A stretch of DNA of 64,000 nucleotides from Calothrix sp. 336/3 (GTDB lineage: Bacteria; Cyanobacteriota; Cyanobacteriia; Cyanobacteriales; Nostocaceae). The notes below the pieces were generated by a model, which did not search any database, was not told the origin of the DNA, and saw only the letters and a program-made list of their open reading frames with translations. The position numbers and the translations under genes were made by a program. This document shows positions 45,363 through 54,245 of the stretch, piece after piece; the stretch's first letter is position 1; every line of letters begins with the position of its first letter. Where the stretch lies: NCBI RefSeq assembly GCF_000734895.2, contig NZ_CP011382.1, positions 6,082,491-6,146,490 of the forward strand. The letters are read 5' to 3'.

Positions 45363-46865
45363 TTAATTTCGGTCAATTCCTGTCATCAACCTGCCAATTT
45401 TATGATAATTTGTATCTGTAGCTGCTACTAGAGGTGAGAGACGACCTCGGTAAATTACAGTTAGGCGATCGCACAGAGTAAATAACTCCTCTAAATCCTC
45501 AGAAACTACCAATATCCCTGTCCCTGTATCTCGCATTTCTAGCAAAGCATTATGAATAGTTATCTTTGCCTGGACATCCACACCCCAGGTGGGATGAGCA
45601 ATAATCAAGACTGCGGGATTTTGTTGGATTTCTCGCCCTATAATAAACTTTTGCAAGTTGCCCCCAGATAAACTTTTACTGGGAACCTGTAAATTAGTAA
45701 AGTTAACATTAAAAGCGCTACAAATTCGTCTTGTCCAAGTCGTTAATTTTTCTCGACGAATCAAACCTCTGCGAATTAAGCCTTGTCCATAGGCGGTAAG
45801 TAAGGCATTTTCTGGTAAATTCATCTGGGGAAGTATACCTTTTTCTAATCTTTCCTCTGGTGCATATCCCATTCCTAAACGACGACGTTTTACCACACCC
45901 AAATCACCAATTGGCATTTCCCCCAACATCAGCATCTTGGCGGCAGATAAAATTTCTCCACTCAAAACCGCCAAAAGTTCCCTTTGTCCATTTCCAGCCA
46001 CCCCAGCAATTCCAATTATCTCACCGCTACGCAGTTGTAAATTGATGTTGTGCAGAGCAGTACCGTAGGAATAGGGAGAGGATAGGGATAAATTTTGTAC
46101 TCGTAGGCAGGTTGCACCAGGTAATTTCTGTTTGGGAGTATGGGTTTGTAATATTTCTGTGCCTACTAGTAAACTTGCCATGGTTTCCGGGGTTTCCCTT
46201 TGGGGGTTACATTTCCCTACCACTTCTCCACGACGTAACACAGTAGCTTGATGACACAGTGCTTGGACTTCCTTTAACTTATGACTGCTAAATAATATAC
46301 CGCAACCATCCGCCGCCAAGCGCCGCAAAACAGTAAATAACTGCTCCACCTCCCTAGGGGTAAGAACTGCCGTTGGTTCATCTAAAATCAATAGCTGGGT
46401 GGTTTGCATCAAACAACGGATAATTTCGACTCGTTGCTTTTCTCCCACCGAAAGACTGTAAACCGGACGTTCTGGATGAATTTCCAAACCATACTCACGG
46501 GAAAGGATACGAATTTGGCGATCCACCCGTGATAAATTCCATTTTTCCTGGGGTGGTAAAGACAAAGCAATATTTTCTGTTACTGTCAGAGTTTCGAGGA
46601 GGGAAAAATGTTGAAATACCATACCCATACCCAGCGATCGCCCCTGGGATGGAGAATTAATTGTTACAGGGTTGCCTTGCCACAAAATCTCACCGGCATC
46701 GGGACGCAATACCCCATAAATCATCTGCATCAGAGTACTTTTTCCTGCCCCATTTTCCCCCAATAGAGCGTGAATTTCTCCCCTTTCTACGAGTAAATTT
46801 ACCTCCCGATTTGCCACACAACCAGGATAAAATTTACAGAGATTTCTCACTTCTAATAGGGACAT
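45363..46865 (-). CDS. BMP-type ABC transporter, double ATPase
   Basis: A 500-residue protein with two ABC domains, as in the NupO/YufO and RbsA groups. The first has LLGENGAGKSTLMQMIYG, LSVGEKQRVEIIRCLMQ and LLILDEPTAVLTPREVEQLF. The second has IAGVAGNGQRELLAVLSGE and LSGGNLQKFIIGREIQ with a degenerate Walker B region (LIIAHPTWGVDV instead of LILxEPT). The second site is therefore probably weak. It is 20 bases upstream of the binding-protein stop on the same strand. Confidence 0.9.
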   Translation of the reverse strand: MSLLEVRNLCKFYPGCVANREVNLLVERGEIHALLGENGAGKSTLMQMIYGVLRPDAGEILWQGNPVTINSPSQGRSLGMGMVFQHFSLLETLTVTENIALSLPPQEKWNLSRVDRQIRILSREYGLEIHPERPVYSLSVGEKQRVEIIRCLMQTTQLLILDEPTAVLTPREVEQLFTVLRRLAADGCGILFSSHKLKEVQALCHQATVLRRGEVVGKCNPQRETPETMASLLVGTEILQTHTPKQKLPGATCLRVQNLSLSSPYSYGTALHNINLQLRSGEIIGIAGVAGNGQRELLAVLSGEILSAAKMLMLGEMPIGDLGVVKRRRLGMGYAPEERLEKGILPQMNLPENALLTAYGQGLIRRGLIRREKLTTWTRRICSAFNVNFTNLQVPSKSLSGGNLQKFIIGREIQQNPAVLIIAHPTWGVDVQAKITIHNALLEMRDTGTGILVVSEDLEELFTLCDRLTVIYRGRLSPLVAATDTNYHKIGRLMTGIDRN

Positions 46866-46885
46866 AGAATTGGCGATCGCTCCTG

Positions 46886-48019
46886 TTATTTTTGACTCTT
46901 TACCCCTTCCACACCTTCAACATACCAATTCATTTTTATCTGTTCCGCATCATTTAATACCTTGCCTTTCGATACTCTCACCACTCCCTGTTCATCCTTA
47001 ATTACCCCAGTAAAGGGGTGAGCAGTACCCTTAATAAACTCATCTCGTTTTGCCATCACCATTTGCTGTACATCGGGTGGGATAGCAGTATTCAGGGGTG
47101 AAATATCCACCATTCCTTGGGCGATACCATGCCAAATATCATCAGCCTTCCATGTACCATTAATTACAGCTAAAGCCCTATCAGTATAAAATTTGCCCCA
47201 GCGATTAATTGCTGAAGTTAAATGTGCTTTTTGTCCAAACTTACTCATGTCTGTGTTGTAACCAAAAGCATAAATCCCCTTTTCCTCAGCCAATTGTACC
47301 GCCGCCGCCGAATCTGTATGTTGGGTGAGTACATCTGCTCCTAAGTTTACCAGAGCTTGGGCTGCTTCCCTCTCCTTCCCTGGATCGTACCAACTTTGTA
47401 CCCAAACAACCCGCACCTTGGCTTGAGGATTTGTGGCTCTTACCCCCAGAGTAAAAGCTCCAATCCCACGAATCACCTCCGGGATGGGATACGCTCCAAT
47501 AAAACCAATAATATTAGATTGGGTCATCTTCCCGGCAATCATCCCCGTCAGGTAGCGAGGTTCTTCAAAACGTCCTAAATAAGTACCAACATTTTTTGCT
47601 CGTTTATAGCCAGTACAATGTTCAAATGCCACCTTAGGAAAATCCTTAGCGACTTTAATTGTCGGGTTCATATAGCCAAAGGAAGTAGTAAAAATTAGCC
47701 TATTGCCATCCAAAGCTAATTGGCGAATTACCCTTTCTGCATCTGCACCTTCATTGATACTTTCGACAAAGGTGGAACGTACCTTTCCTTGGAGATTTGC
47801 CTCCATTTCCCTTCTACCCAAATCATGGGAGTAAGTCCAACCAAAATCACCTACGGGTCCGACATAGACAAACCCCACTTTCAAGGGTTCATTGGTGGCG
47901 ATCGCTGAAATTTTCGGTGATGGCAGAACTTGAGAATTCTGCTTTTCTGAGGTACAGGCAGCAAAGGTAAAGCCAGAACCTGCTAAAGTGACATACTTAA
48001 GAAACTGACGACGTTCCAT
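46886..48019 (-). CDS. BMP family ABC transporter substrate-binding lipoprotein
   Basis: A 377-residue exported binding protein. The N-terminus MERRQFLKYVTLAGSGFTFAAC combines a twin-arginine signal with a lipobox ending at Cys22. The mature part has EPLKVGFVYVGPVGDFGWTY, VIRQLALDGNRLIFTTSFGY, IIGFIGAYPIPEVIRGIGAF and DVLTQHTDSAAAVQLAEEKG, as in BMP/PnrA-like nucleoside or purine binding proteins. First gene of the transport set; the ligand cannot be told from sequence alone. Confidence 0.9.
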   Translation of the reverse strand: MERRQFLKYVTLAGSGFTFAACTSEKQNSQVLPSPKISAIATNEPLKVGFVYVGPVGDFGWTYSHDLGRREMEANLQGKVRSTFVESINEGADAERVIRQLALDGNRLIFTTSFGYMNPTIKVAKDFPKVAFEHCTGYKRAKNVGTYLGRFEEPRYLTGMIAGKMTQSNIIGFIGAYPIPEVIRGIGAFTLGVRATNPQAKVRVVWVQSWYDPGKEREAAQALVNLGADVLTQHTDSAAAVQLAEEKGIYAFGYNTDMSKFGQKAHLTSAINRWGKFYTDRALAVINGTWKADDIWHGIAQGMVDISPLNTAIPPDVQQMVMAKRDEFIKGTAHPFTGVIKDEQGVVRVSKGKVLNDAEQIKMNWYVEGVEGVKSQK

Positions 48020-48179
48020 ATTCAGCTATTGCATGGGGTGAAACAGAATATCGTGGCTGCCACCTTTTTTATAGCCACTGTTTGCCATGGGAAATTGAGT
48101 AACTTACTTCCTATTGACTTATATTATACAAATACAAATAAACAAATTCCCATAAATTTTCCTATCTTCTCGGTAATGT

Positions 48180-48950
48180 TTATTTCTGTAAAATCTGCCA
48201 AGCTTGCCAAAACATATATACAGATAAAATTGCCAACAGGGAACGGAAGGCTAAACTGACAACTCTGTCAGATAATCTCGGTAAAAAGCGCGTACTAATT
48301 TGTGCCCCAATTAATCCTCCTAAACCCAAAATTAAACCTTCATTCAATAAAATGTTTCCAGTAATACCGTGCCCAATAGTTGCCGAAATTGCAGTGATCA
48401 CAATTACGCCTAAGCTAGTTTGAATCGCTAATTTAATCGGTTCTCCTAATAGGAGAATTTGTAAAGGAACCATAATTACTCCACCTCCCACACCAAATAA
48501 TCCTGCTAAGATTCCCGCCGCTCCCCCTGTGACAATTCTTGAAAATAAGGGATTCCAAGAAACAGGCTGATTTTCTCCAGTTTTGGCAACTAAACGTTTT
48601 CGCAGTTCTACTAAATAAATATTTAATAACAGTAAGCCAGCAAAACTAATTAATAAAATATAATCGGGAATTTGATTTGCTAAATATACACCTAGCTGAG
48701 CTGTCACCAATGCTGGTAATCCCAACAGCATCACTTTCTGCAAGTTAAAATAACCCATACGCCAATTCTGAATCGTCCCAGAGATAGCTGTAATGGCGAT
48801 CGCCATACTACTAGTCGCCACCGCTTGCACCGGACTATATCCCAAAGCAACTTGCAAAGGAACTAAAACTGTTCCACCACCAATACCTAAAAAACCTGCC
48901 AGTATGCCACTAATCAGTCCTCCTAGGATTAACTGCCAGAGATTAGGCAT
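48180..48950 (-). CDS. TauE/SafE family sulfite/anion exporter
   Basis: A 256-residue membrane protein with about seven or eight hydrophobic segments. The family's internal repeat is visible: GGGTVLVPLQVALGYSPVQA near residue 23, and GGGVIMVPLQILLLGEPIKL in the second half. The family exports sulfite, organosulfonates or other anions. No partner gene defines the substrate here. Confidence 0.9.
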   Translation of the reverse strand: MPNLWQLILGGLISGILAGFLGIGGGTVLVPLQVALGYSPVQAVATSSMAIAITAISGTIQNWRMGYFNLQKVMLLGLPALVTAQLGVYLANQIPDYILLISFAGLLLLNIYLVELRKRLVAKTGENQPVSWNPLFSRIVTGGAAGILAGLFGVGGGVIMVPLQILLLGEPIKLAIQTSLGVIVITAISATIGHGITGNILLNEGLILGLGGLIGAQISTRFLPRLSDRVVSLAFRSLLAILSVYMFWQAWQILQK

Positions 48951-49042
48951 GAGCTTTTTCCACTTTCATATTATGACTACAGCAGCTTACAAATAAATGG
49001 GGATTGCAGAAGGTTCAAGGATAACTGTTTGCTTCTCCATAA

Positions 49043-50014
49043 TTAAATTACCCACTGAAAATTCTGGGGCAAAATAGCTTTTGGTAACATCCCATGAATC
49101 CCTTTCTGTGGAGAATTAACTACTTGGCTGACACGGAAATTGACTGCCAAACTACACAATACATAAGCATCTTCTGGAGACAAATGAACAAATTGGCAAA
49201 GAAAATTAATCATATTTTTCAAGGCAATTTCTAAAGCTGCATCCAAAGTGCTAGCAAACCCCATAGTTATAATATCCGTTGCCGTTTCTGCTATTGGCTG
49301 CGTCAGTTGTAAATTTTTATGTAATATCAATTTAATTCGACCATTCATTGATGTTTCAATGGCAGTCACATTGACTTCACCGTCACCTTGAGCGGAATGA
49401 CCATCACCTAGGGAAAATAATCCCCCACGGACAAATATTGGCAAGAAAATTTTTGACCCTGCTTGTAATTCTCGATTATCAATATTACCGCCATAATTCC
49501 CTGGAGGGATAGAATTACGAGAGTTTTCCTCAGTGGCAACCCCCAGAATTCCAAAAAAAGGTTTTAGGGGAATTTTAATATTACTTTTTTCTGGAAACTC
49601 TGCAATTTTATTCTCTAAATCTAAGGCAATAAATCTCAGAGCAGGTTGGGAAAAGTCTTGAGGTAATACTCCCCAACCTGTGCGAATCGCATTAAAACCA
49701 ATGGGTAAACTTGGTTGAATTTCTTTTAGTTGAACTTCAAGAACATCTCCTGGTTGTGCATCCTCAATGTAAATAGGACCAGTTAATAAATGTGGTCCGG
49801 TGGAGACAATTTTTTCTGAGGCTAAGTTTTGACAAATATCAATGAAATCTGGTGTGAGAAACTCTGGCGGAGCTTGCTCATAAATATAGTAACCTGTGTA
49901 AGTTTCAATATCTACTGTGTCACCAGAATTCACCCGAAGTACAGGTATTAATTCCTGGGAAAAACCGCCCAGATGAACTGTATTTTTGTTGGCTTTCAAT
50001 AAATGATGGGTCAT
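49043..50014 (-). CDS. Acetamidase/formamidase family amidohydrolase
   Basis: A 323-residue protein of the FmdA/AmdA family, which hydrolyses short amides to ammonia and carboxylate. Marks are GPIYIEDAQPGDVLEVQLKE, PPGNYGGNIDNRELQAGSKI and GLFSLGDGHSAQGDGEVNVTA, holding the metal-binding residues of the family. A catalytic role as an ammonia source would fit its place near the BMP-type importer, but this is inference. Confidence 0.86.
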   Translation of the reverse strand: MTHHLLKANKNTVHLGGFSQELIPVLRVNSGDTVDIETYTGYYIYEQAPPEFLTPDFIDICQNLASEKIVSTGPHLLTGPIYIEDAQPGDVLEVQLKEIQPSLPIGFNAIRTGWGVLPQDFSQPALRFIALDLENKIAEFPEKSNIKIPLKPFFGILGVATEENSRNSIPPGNYGGNIDNRELQAGSKIFLPIFVRGGLFSLGDGHSAQGDGEVNVTAIETSMNGRIKLILHKNLQLTQPIAETATDIITMGFASTLDAALEIALKNMINFLCQFVHLSPEDAYVLCSLAVNFRVSQVVNSPQKGIHGMLPKAILPQNFQWVI

Positions 50015-50287
50015 ACTTGCCGATTTGAGCCTAAAACAGTGTTATTACTTAGTTCACGTCCTTGATAATACTTGACGAGATGTAAGAGTAATTTGGCTGA
50101 AGCAGCCTATTTACCTAATTTTCAACTGTTTTTAACATGGAGATTATCTCGATGCTGTATCCGTATAGGGTATTATTTTGCATTGAGAAAGACTAAGTTT
50201 TGTTTAAAAATTACGTCCTGCTCACTTTTCAGAGTAGAACATGAATATAATCTGTGTTTCTTAGGTACTATGTGAGGATAAGTACAA

Positions 50288-50698
50288 ATGCTCTTAGAAA
50301 ATATTGATTGGAGTTTCATTTATTTTCTGGCTCAGAGTAGTTCTAGTAGTGATACTGCATCTGCTGGTAGTGGTATAGTTGGGTTAATTTTCGGAATTGG
50401 TGCATATCTCTTCAGTTCCTATTGCTTCTATAATATTTATCAGAAATTAGGTGAACCGAATGCTTGGTTTGCATGGGTACCCATTCTGAATAATTGGATT
50501 ATGTTGAAAGCTGGTGATCAATCTCCTTGGTGGTTGATTGGTTTCTTTATTCCCTTGGTGAATATCGTTGCTTTGGTTTTCCTAATTATTGCCTTTGTTA
50601 ATATTGTGAAAAAATTAGGGAAAAACCCTTGGATGATTTTGTTAATGATTGTACCAATTGTTAACTTCTTTATTCTTTACAACTTTGCTTTTGGTTAG
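50288..50698 (+). CDS. DUF5684 domain membrane protein
   Basis: A 136-residue integral membrane protein with about three or four transmembrane stretches (IVGLIFGIGAYLFSSYCFY, WWLIGFFIPLVNIVALVFL, MILLMIVPIVNFFILYNF). The repeated W.PI.N/PLVN motifs are the signature of DUF5684. Function unknown. Confidence 0.75.
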   Translation: MLLENIDWSFIYFLAQSSSSSDTASAGSGIVGLIFGIGAYLFSSYCFYNIYQKLGEPNAWFAWVPILNNWIMLKAGDQSPWWLIGFFIPLVNIVALVFLIIAFVNIVKKLGKNPWMILLMIVPIVNFFILYNFAFG

Positions 50699-50791
50699 TC
50701 GTTCATTAACAATAGGGAATAAGATTTATTGATTGGTGTATTTCCAATCTTCAGCAGAAAACTACAGATGATATAAAGTCAGTTTAAATGT

Positions 50792-50816
50792 AAAAAGCCT
50801 ACGTGTAGGCTTTTTT
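50792..50816. terminator. Bidirectional terminator
   Basis: AAAAAGCCTAC pairs with GTAGGCTTTTT around GT, with A-run and T-run on the two sides. It serves the DUF5684 gene and the convergent peroxiredoxin gene. Confidence 0.88.
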
Positions 50817-50835
50817 ATTGACAAAAATAAAAATT

Positions 50836-51393
50836 TTATGATGATGCTTGCTGTAATTTCTCAAGTGCGGCAAATACTTCTTGACTATGCACCGTAGGAT
50901 TAACTTTCACAAATATTTCGCGCAAGGTGCCTTGGGGGTCAATAATAAAAGTATGGCGCATGGAGAAAAAATTCATCCAAGAACCATAGGCTTTACTCAC
51001 ATTTCCTGTAACATCAGCCAGTAAAGGAAACTTCAAACCCTCTGAATCACAAAACTCTTGATGAGAGTTCACATCATCTGCGCTCACACCAATAATTTGA
51101 GTATTTTTTTGTAAGTATTTGGGTAAATCTTGCTGAAAGCGTCGTGCTTCAATTGTGCAACCAGAAGTAAAATCTTGGGGGTAAAAATATAGTACTACCC
51201 ACTGACCACGGTAATCAGTCAAGGATATTTCCCCATCACCTGTATTCGTTGGTAAGGTAAATTCTGGTGCAGGTTGATTTATCTCAGGAAGTTTACCTCC
51301 TAATGCTTGAGCAGTGGGAGTAAAATTTAACCAGTTGATGAATGTAAAAACACTGGCAAGGAATATAGTCAAAAAATAGCGACGGGAAATCAT
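50836..51393 (-). CDS. PrxQ-type peroxiredoxin, exported
   Basis: An atypical 2-Cys or 1-Cys peroxiredoxin of the BCP group that reduces peroxides. The N-terminal MISRRYFLTIFLASVFTFIN looks like a (twin-arginine-type) signal or thylakoid targeting anchor. The mature domain has YFYPQDFTSGCTIEARRF, with the peroxidatic Cys, and HQEFCDSEGLKFPLLAD, with the resolving Cys. It is probably lumenal or periplasmic. I start at ATG 51393; a GTG 18 bases upstream is possible. Confidence 0.9.
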   Translation of the reverse strand: MISRRYFLTIFLASVFTFINWLNFTPTAQALGGKLPEINQPAPEFTLPTNTGDGEISLTDYRGQWVVLYFYPQDFTSGCTIEARRFQQDLPKYLQKNTQIIGVSADDVNSHQEFCDSEGLKFPLLADVTGNVSKAYGSWMNFFSMRHTFIIDPQGTLREIFVKVNPTVHSQEVFAALEKLQQASS

Positions 51394-51457
51394 GGGAAAA
51401 TTCAGAATCACAACTTAACATAAGTTTACAGTTGTTGGTTCCAAGAAATCGGGTTTC

Positions 51458-51676
51458 TTACTCCACGCTTTCGATGTATTGACTATCCAGAAGAAAAGCA
51501 CCCTGAGAAAAGCGAACTCCCCAGTATCCACCAGGACGACGGTTAATTACTATACCTTCTTCTCCGATTTGAATCACATCTGGAGAGCGCAAATTGGGCA
51601 TAGAATCGGCGGTTTTCACGTAGGGAGGTGAGGCTACAAGGCGTACTTTGCTACCAATTGAAAATTCTTTAGACAT
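51458..51676 (-). CDS. sipA: SipA-type regulator (DUF3148)
   Basis: A 72-residue SH3-like protein: SKEFSIGSKVRLVASPPYVK, then GEEGIVINRRPGGYWGVRFSQ and AFLLDSQYIESVE. In Synechococcus, SipA binds the histidine kinase NblS (Hik33) and controls its output. It resembles NdhS in fold but the sequence is that of SipA. It is of interest that an NblR-type regulator sits in the same window. It lies 64 bases before the PrxQ gene on the same strand. Confidence 0.82.
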   Translation of the reverse strand: MSKEFSIGSKVRLVASPPYVKTADSMPNLRSPDVIQIGEEGIVINRRPGGYWGVRFSQGAFLLDSQYIESVE

Positions 51677-52126
51677 TGTGTGTATGAGTAATGAGTGGTG
51701 AGTAATGAGTGATTACTTAGAATCTCAAAAGGAATCCGGTATTGGGCTGGTGTAAGTTCAGAATGGCAGCTACTTGATGCAAAATTGCTATTCTTATAGA
51801 ACTAGGGATGATTTTATATTACAAAGCTGGTTGTTATCTAGGACAAATTTCCTGTGGTAATAGTGATGGGCTATGTTCTACCTTTGACTACACAACAATT
51901 CGTGAACAGCGATCGCCCTACCTCATCATGCAGCAAAACAGGATTCCTCTGATTGGGTAACCCGAACCCCTTCTAGTCGGGATTACGCATCATTTATAGA
52001 ATCATTCTTGTTACAATACTTAACGTATTACCTGAACGAGAACAATCAGGATGAAAAATAAAGAGTAATTTATTCTGTCTTGTGTCTTCTTCCTTTTCTT
52101 AATCTCTCTGATGCGGTGGTAAATTC
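51677..52126. other. sipA-UbiB-kinase divergent region
   Basis: About 450 bases with no gene. A short direct repeat GAGTAATGAGTGGTGAGTAA lies near 51685-51705. It should hold both promoters. Confidence 0.5.
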
Positions 52127-54115
52127 ATGATTGCGAATACATCCCCTACTGTTTCTGTTATCCCTGAAGTCATGCCAAGGGATGATTTGACGGCAAAGGA
52201 AACTCCAGTTCAGCCTAGCACTCTGCCTAGGGGGAAAGTGGAGCCAGAAACATTACGTTATAATGCCCAGGAAATTGCTGCATACTACCAAAAAAGACTA
52301 TTTACTGTCTTGGGACGGATTTTTGCTGTCTTGATGCCAGTACTTACCTTTGCTTTGGGTGTGTGGTGGGATACGAAGCGGGGGATTGTCGTCAAAAATG
52401 ACCGTCGGCGGGCGGTACAATTACGGGAGATGTTGACGAAGTTAGGACCAGCCTATATTAAAATTGGGCAGGCGTTATCTACACGACCAGATTTAGTACC
52501 ACCAGCGTTTCTGGAAGAGTTAACCCAGTTACAGGACAAATTACCAGCTTTTCCCAATGAAATAGCTTACCAGTTCATTGAAGAGGAACTCGGTGCATCT
52601 CCAGAGGAAATTTATGGAGAACTTTCACCCCAACCCATTGCCGCAGCATCCCTAGGACAGGTTTATAAGGGTAGATTGAAAACTGGGGAAGAAGTCGCAG
52701 TTAAGATACAACGTCCTGACCTGCGGGAAAGAATTACAATAGATTTATATATTCTGCGGAAACTTGCCGCTTGGGCGCAGAAAAATATTAAACGGGTACG
52801 TAGTGATTTAGTTGGGATTCTCGATGAATTAGGCGATCGCATCTTTGAAGAGATGGATTACATTCATGAGGGGGAAAATGCCGAGCGTTTTCAAAGCTTA
52901 TACGGTCATTTCCCAGACATCTATGTACCGAAAATATACTGGGAATATACTAACCGTCGTGTCTTGACGATGGAATGGATTAACGGCACTAAGTTAACCC
53001 AAACTGCTGAAATAGAAGCCCAGGGAATTAATGCACGTTACCTGATTGAAGTGGGTGTACAGTGTTCTTTGCGACAATTATTAGAACATGGATTTTTCCA
53101 TGCTGATCCACACCCAGGTAATTTACTTGCCACCCCGGAAGGTAAACTTGCTTACCTAGATTTTGGGATGATGAGCGAGATTCAGCCACCCCAAAGGTAT
53201 GGTTTAATTGAGGCGATCGTTCACGTTGTGAATCGGGATTTTGACGGTTTAGCCAATGACTATGTGAAGCTAGATTTTCTGTCTCCAGATACAGATTTAA
53301 GACCCATTAGTCATGCATTCTCCCAGGTTTTCGCCGATGCACAAACAGCGAGTGTTGCTGATTTAAATATTAAAAGTATCACCGATGATTTATCCGCATT
53401 AATGTATGAGTATCCTTTCCGGGTTCCACCTTACTATGCATTAATTATTCGGTCTTTGGTGACATTAGAAGGGATTGCGATTTTTATTGACCCTAATTTT
53501 AAAGTTCTCAGTGAAGCCTATCCCTATGTTTCTAAACGCTTATTAACTGACCCCGCACCCCAGTTAAGAGAATCTCTCAAAGATTTACTATTCAAAGATA
53601 ATAGTTTCCGATGGAATCGTCTAGAAAATCTATTAACAAATGCCCGCAGTAATCAAGACTATGATTTTAATTTAGTTTTAAATCAAGCTGTAGATTTTCT
53701 CTCCTCGGAACGTGGCTCATTTATCCGCGATCGCCTGGTGGATGAATTACTCAAAAGTCTTGATGCTCTAGGAAAAAATATCCTCCACAACTTTACCTAT
53801 CTCCTGCGAGAACAGGTAGGAATTACATCAGTGAAAGAAGCCCCAGGAGCTACCGACGAGCAACAAAAAAATCTCGAACATATCAAGAGGATTTTACAAG
53901 TTCTTCAGGAAACCAGGGGCTTTGATGCCACCCAATTAGCTCCCCAAGTTGTCAAAATCTTAGTGAATCCGGGAGTCCAAAAATTAGGGCAACAAATTGC
54001 TATTCAACTTTTACAAAAAGCAGTAGCTCGATTAATCAGAGAACTATTAGCAGAAGATACGGAGACAGTCAAAACTCCCAACTTAAATCAACCAGCTTTA
54101 CCTGGGAGAATCTAA
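52127..54115 (+). CDS. ABC1/UbiB (AarF) family protein kinase-like
   Basis: A 662-residue member of the ABC1 kinase family, linked to quinone and tocopherol synthesis and to membrane lipid homeostasis in cyanobacteria and plastids. It has the KxGQ motif (PAYIKIGQALSTRPDLVPP), the Ala-rich loop IAAASLGQVYKGRL, VAVKIQRPDL, HADPHPGNLL and YLDFGMMSE. One N-terminal hydrophobic helix (ILPVLTFALGVWWD-like) precedes the kinase part. The C-terminal 150 residues are helical and variable. Confidence 0.92.
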   Translation: MIANTSPTVSVIPEVMPRDDLTAKETPVQPSTLPRGKVEPETLRYNAQEIAAYYQKRLFTVLGRIFAVLMPVLTFALGVWWDTKRGIVVKNDRRRAVQLREMLTKLGPAYIKIGQALSTRPDLVPPAFLEELTQLQDKLPAFPNEIAYQFIEEELGASPEEIYGELSPQPIAAASLGQVYKGRLKTGEEVAVKIQRPDLRERITIDLYILRKLAAWAQKNIKRVRSDLVGILDELGDRIFEEMDYIHEGENAERFQSLYGHFPDIYVPKIYWEYTNRRVLTMEWINGTKLTQTAEIEAQGINARYLIEVGVQCSLRQLLEHGFFHADPHPGNLLATPEGKLAYLDFGMMSEIQPPQRYGLIEAIVHVVNRDFDGLANDYVKLDFLSPDTDLRPISHAFSQVFADAQTASVADLNIKSITDDLSALMYEYPFRVPPYYALIIRSLVTLEGIAIFIDPNFKVLSEAYPYVSKRLLTDPAPQLRESLKDLLFKDNSFRWNRLENLLTNARSNQDYDFNLVLNQAVDFLSSERGSFIRDRLVDELLKSLDALGKNILHNFTYLLREQVGITSVKEAPGATDEQQKNLEHIKRILQVLQETRGFDATQLAPQVVKILVNPGVQKLGQQIAIQLLQKAVARLIRELLAEDTETVKTPNLNQPALPGRI

Positions 54116-54245
54116 ACCTCGACTGAATTGCCCCGAAATAAATGACCGGGAAACGGTGGAATCACTCCAAAAATCTGACCCTAAGGGGGAAGATATATAA
54201 ATTACACATTCTTGAATCTGGCAGTTGCTACTTACACCACACACT

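Noticed and set aside
51458..51676. NdhS identity for the small SH3-like protein
   Set aside because: The RPGGYWGVRF and PPYVKTAD motifs are those of SipA (DUF3148), not NdhS.
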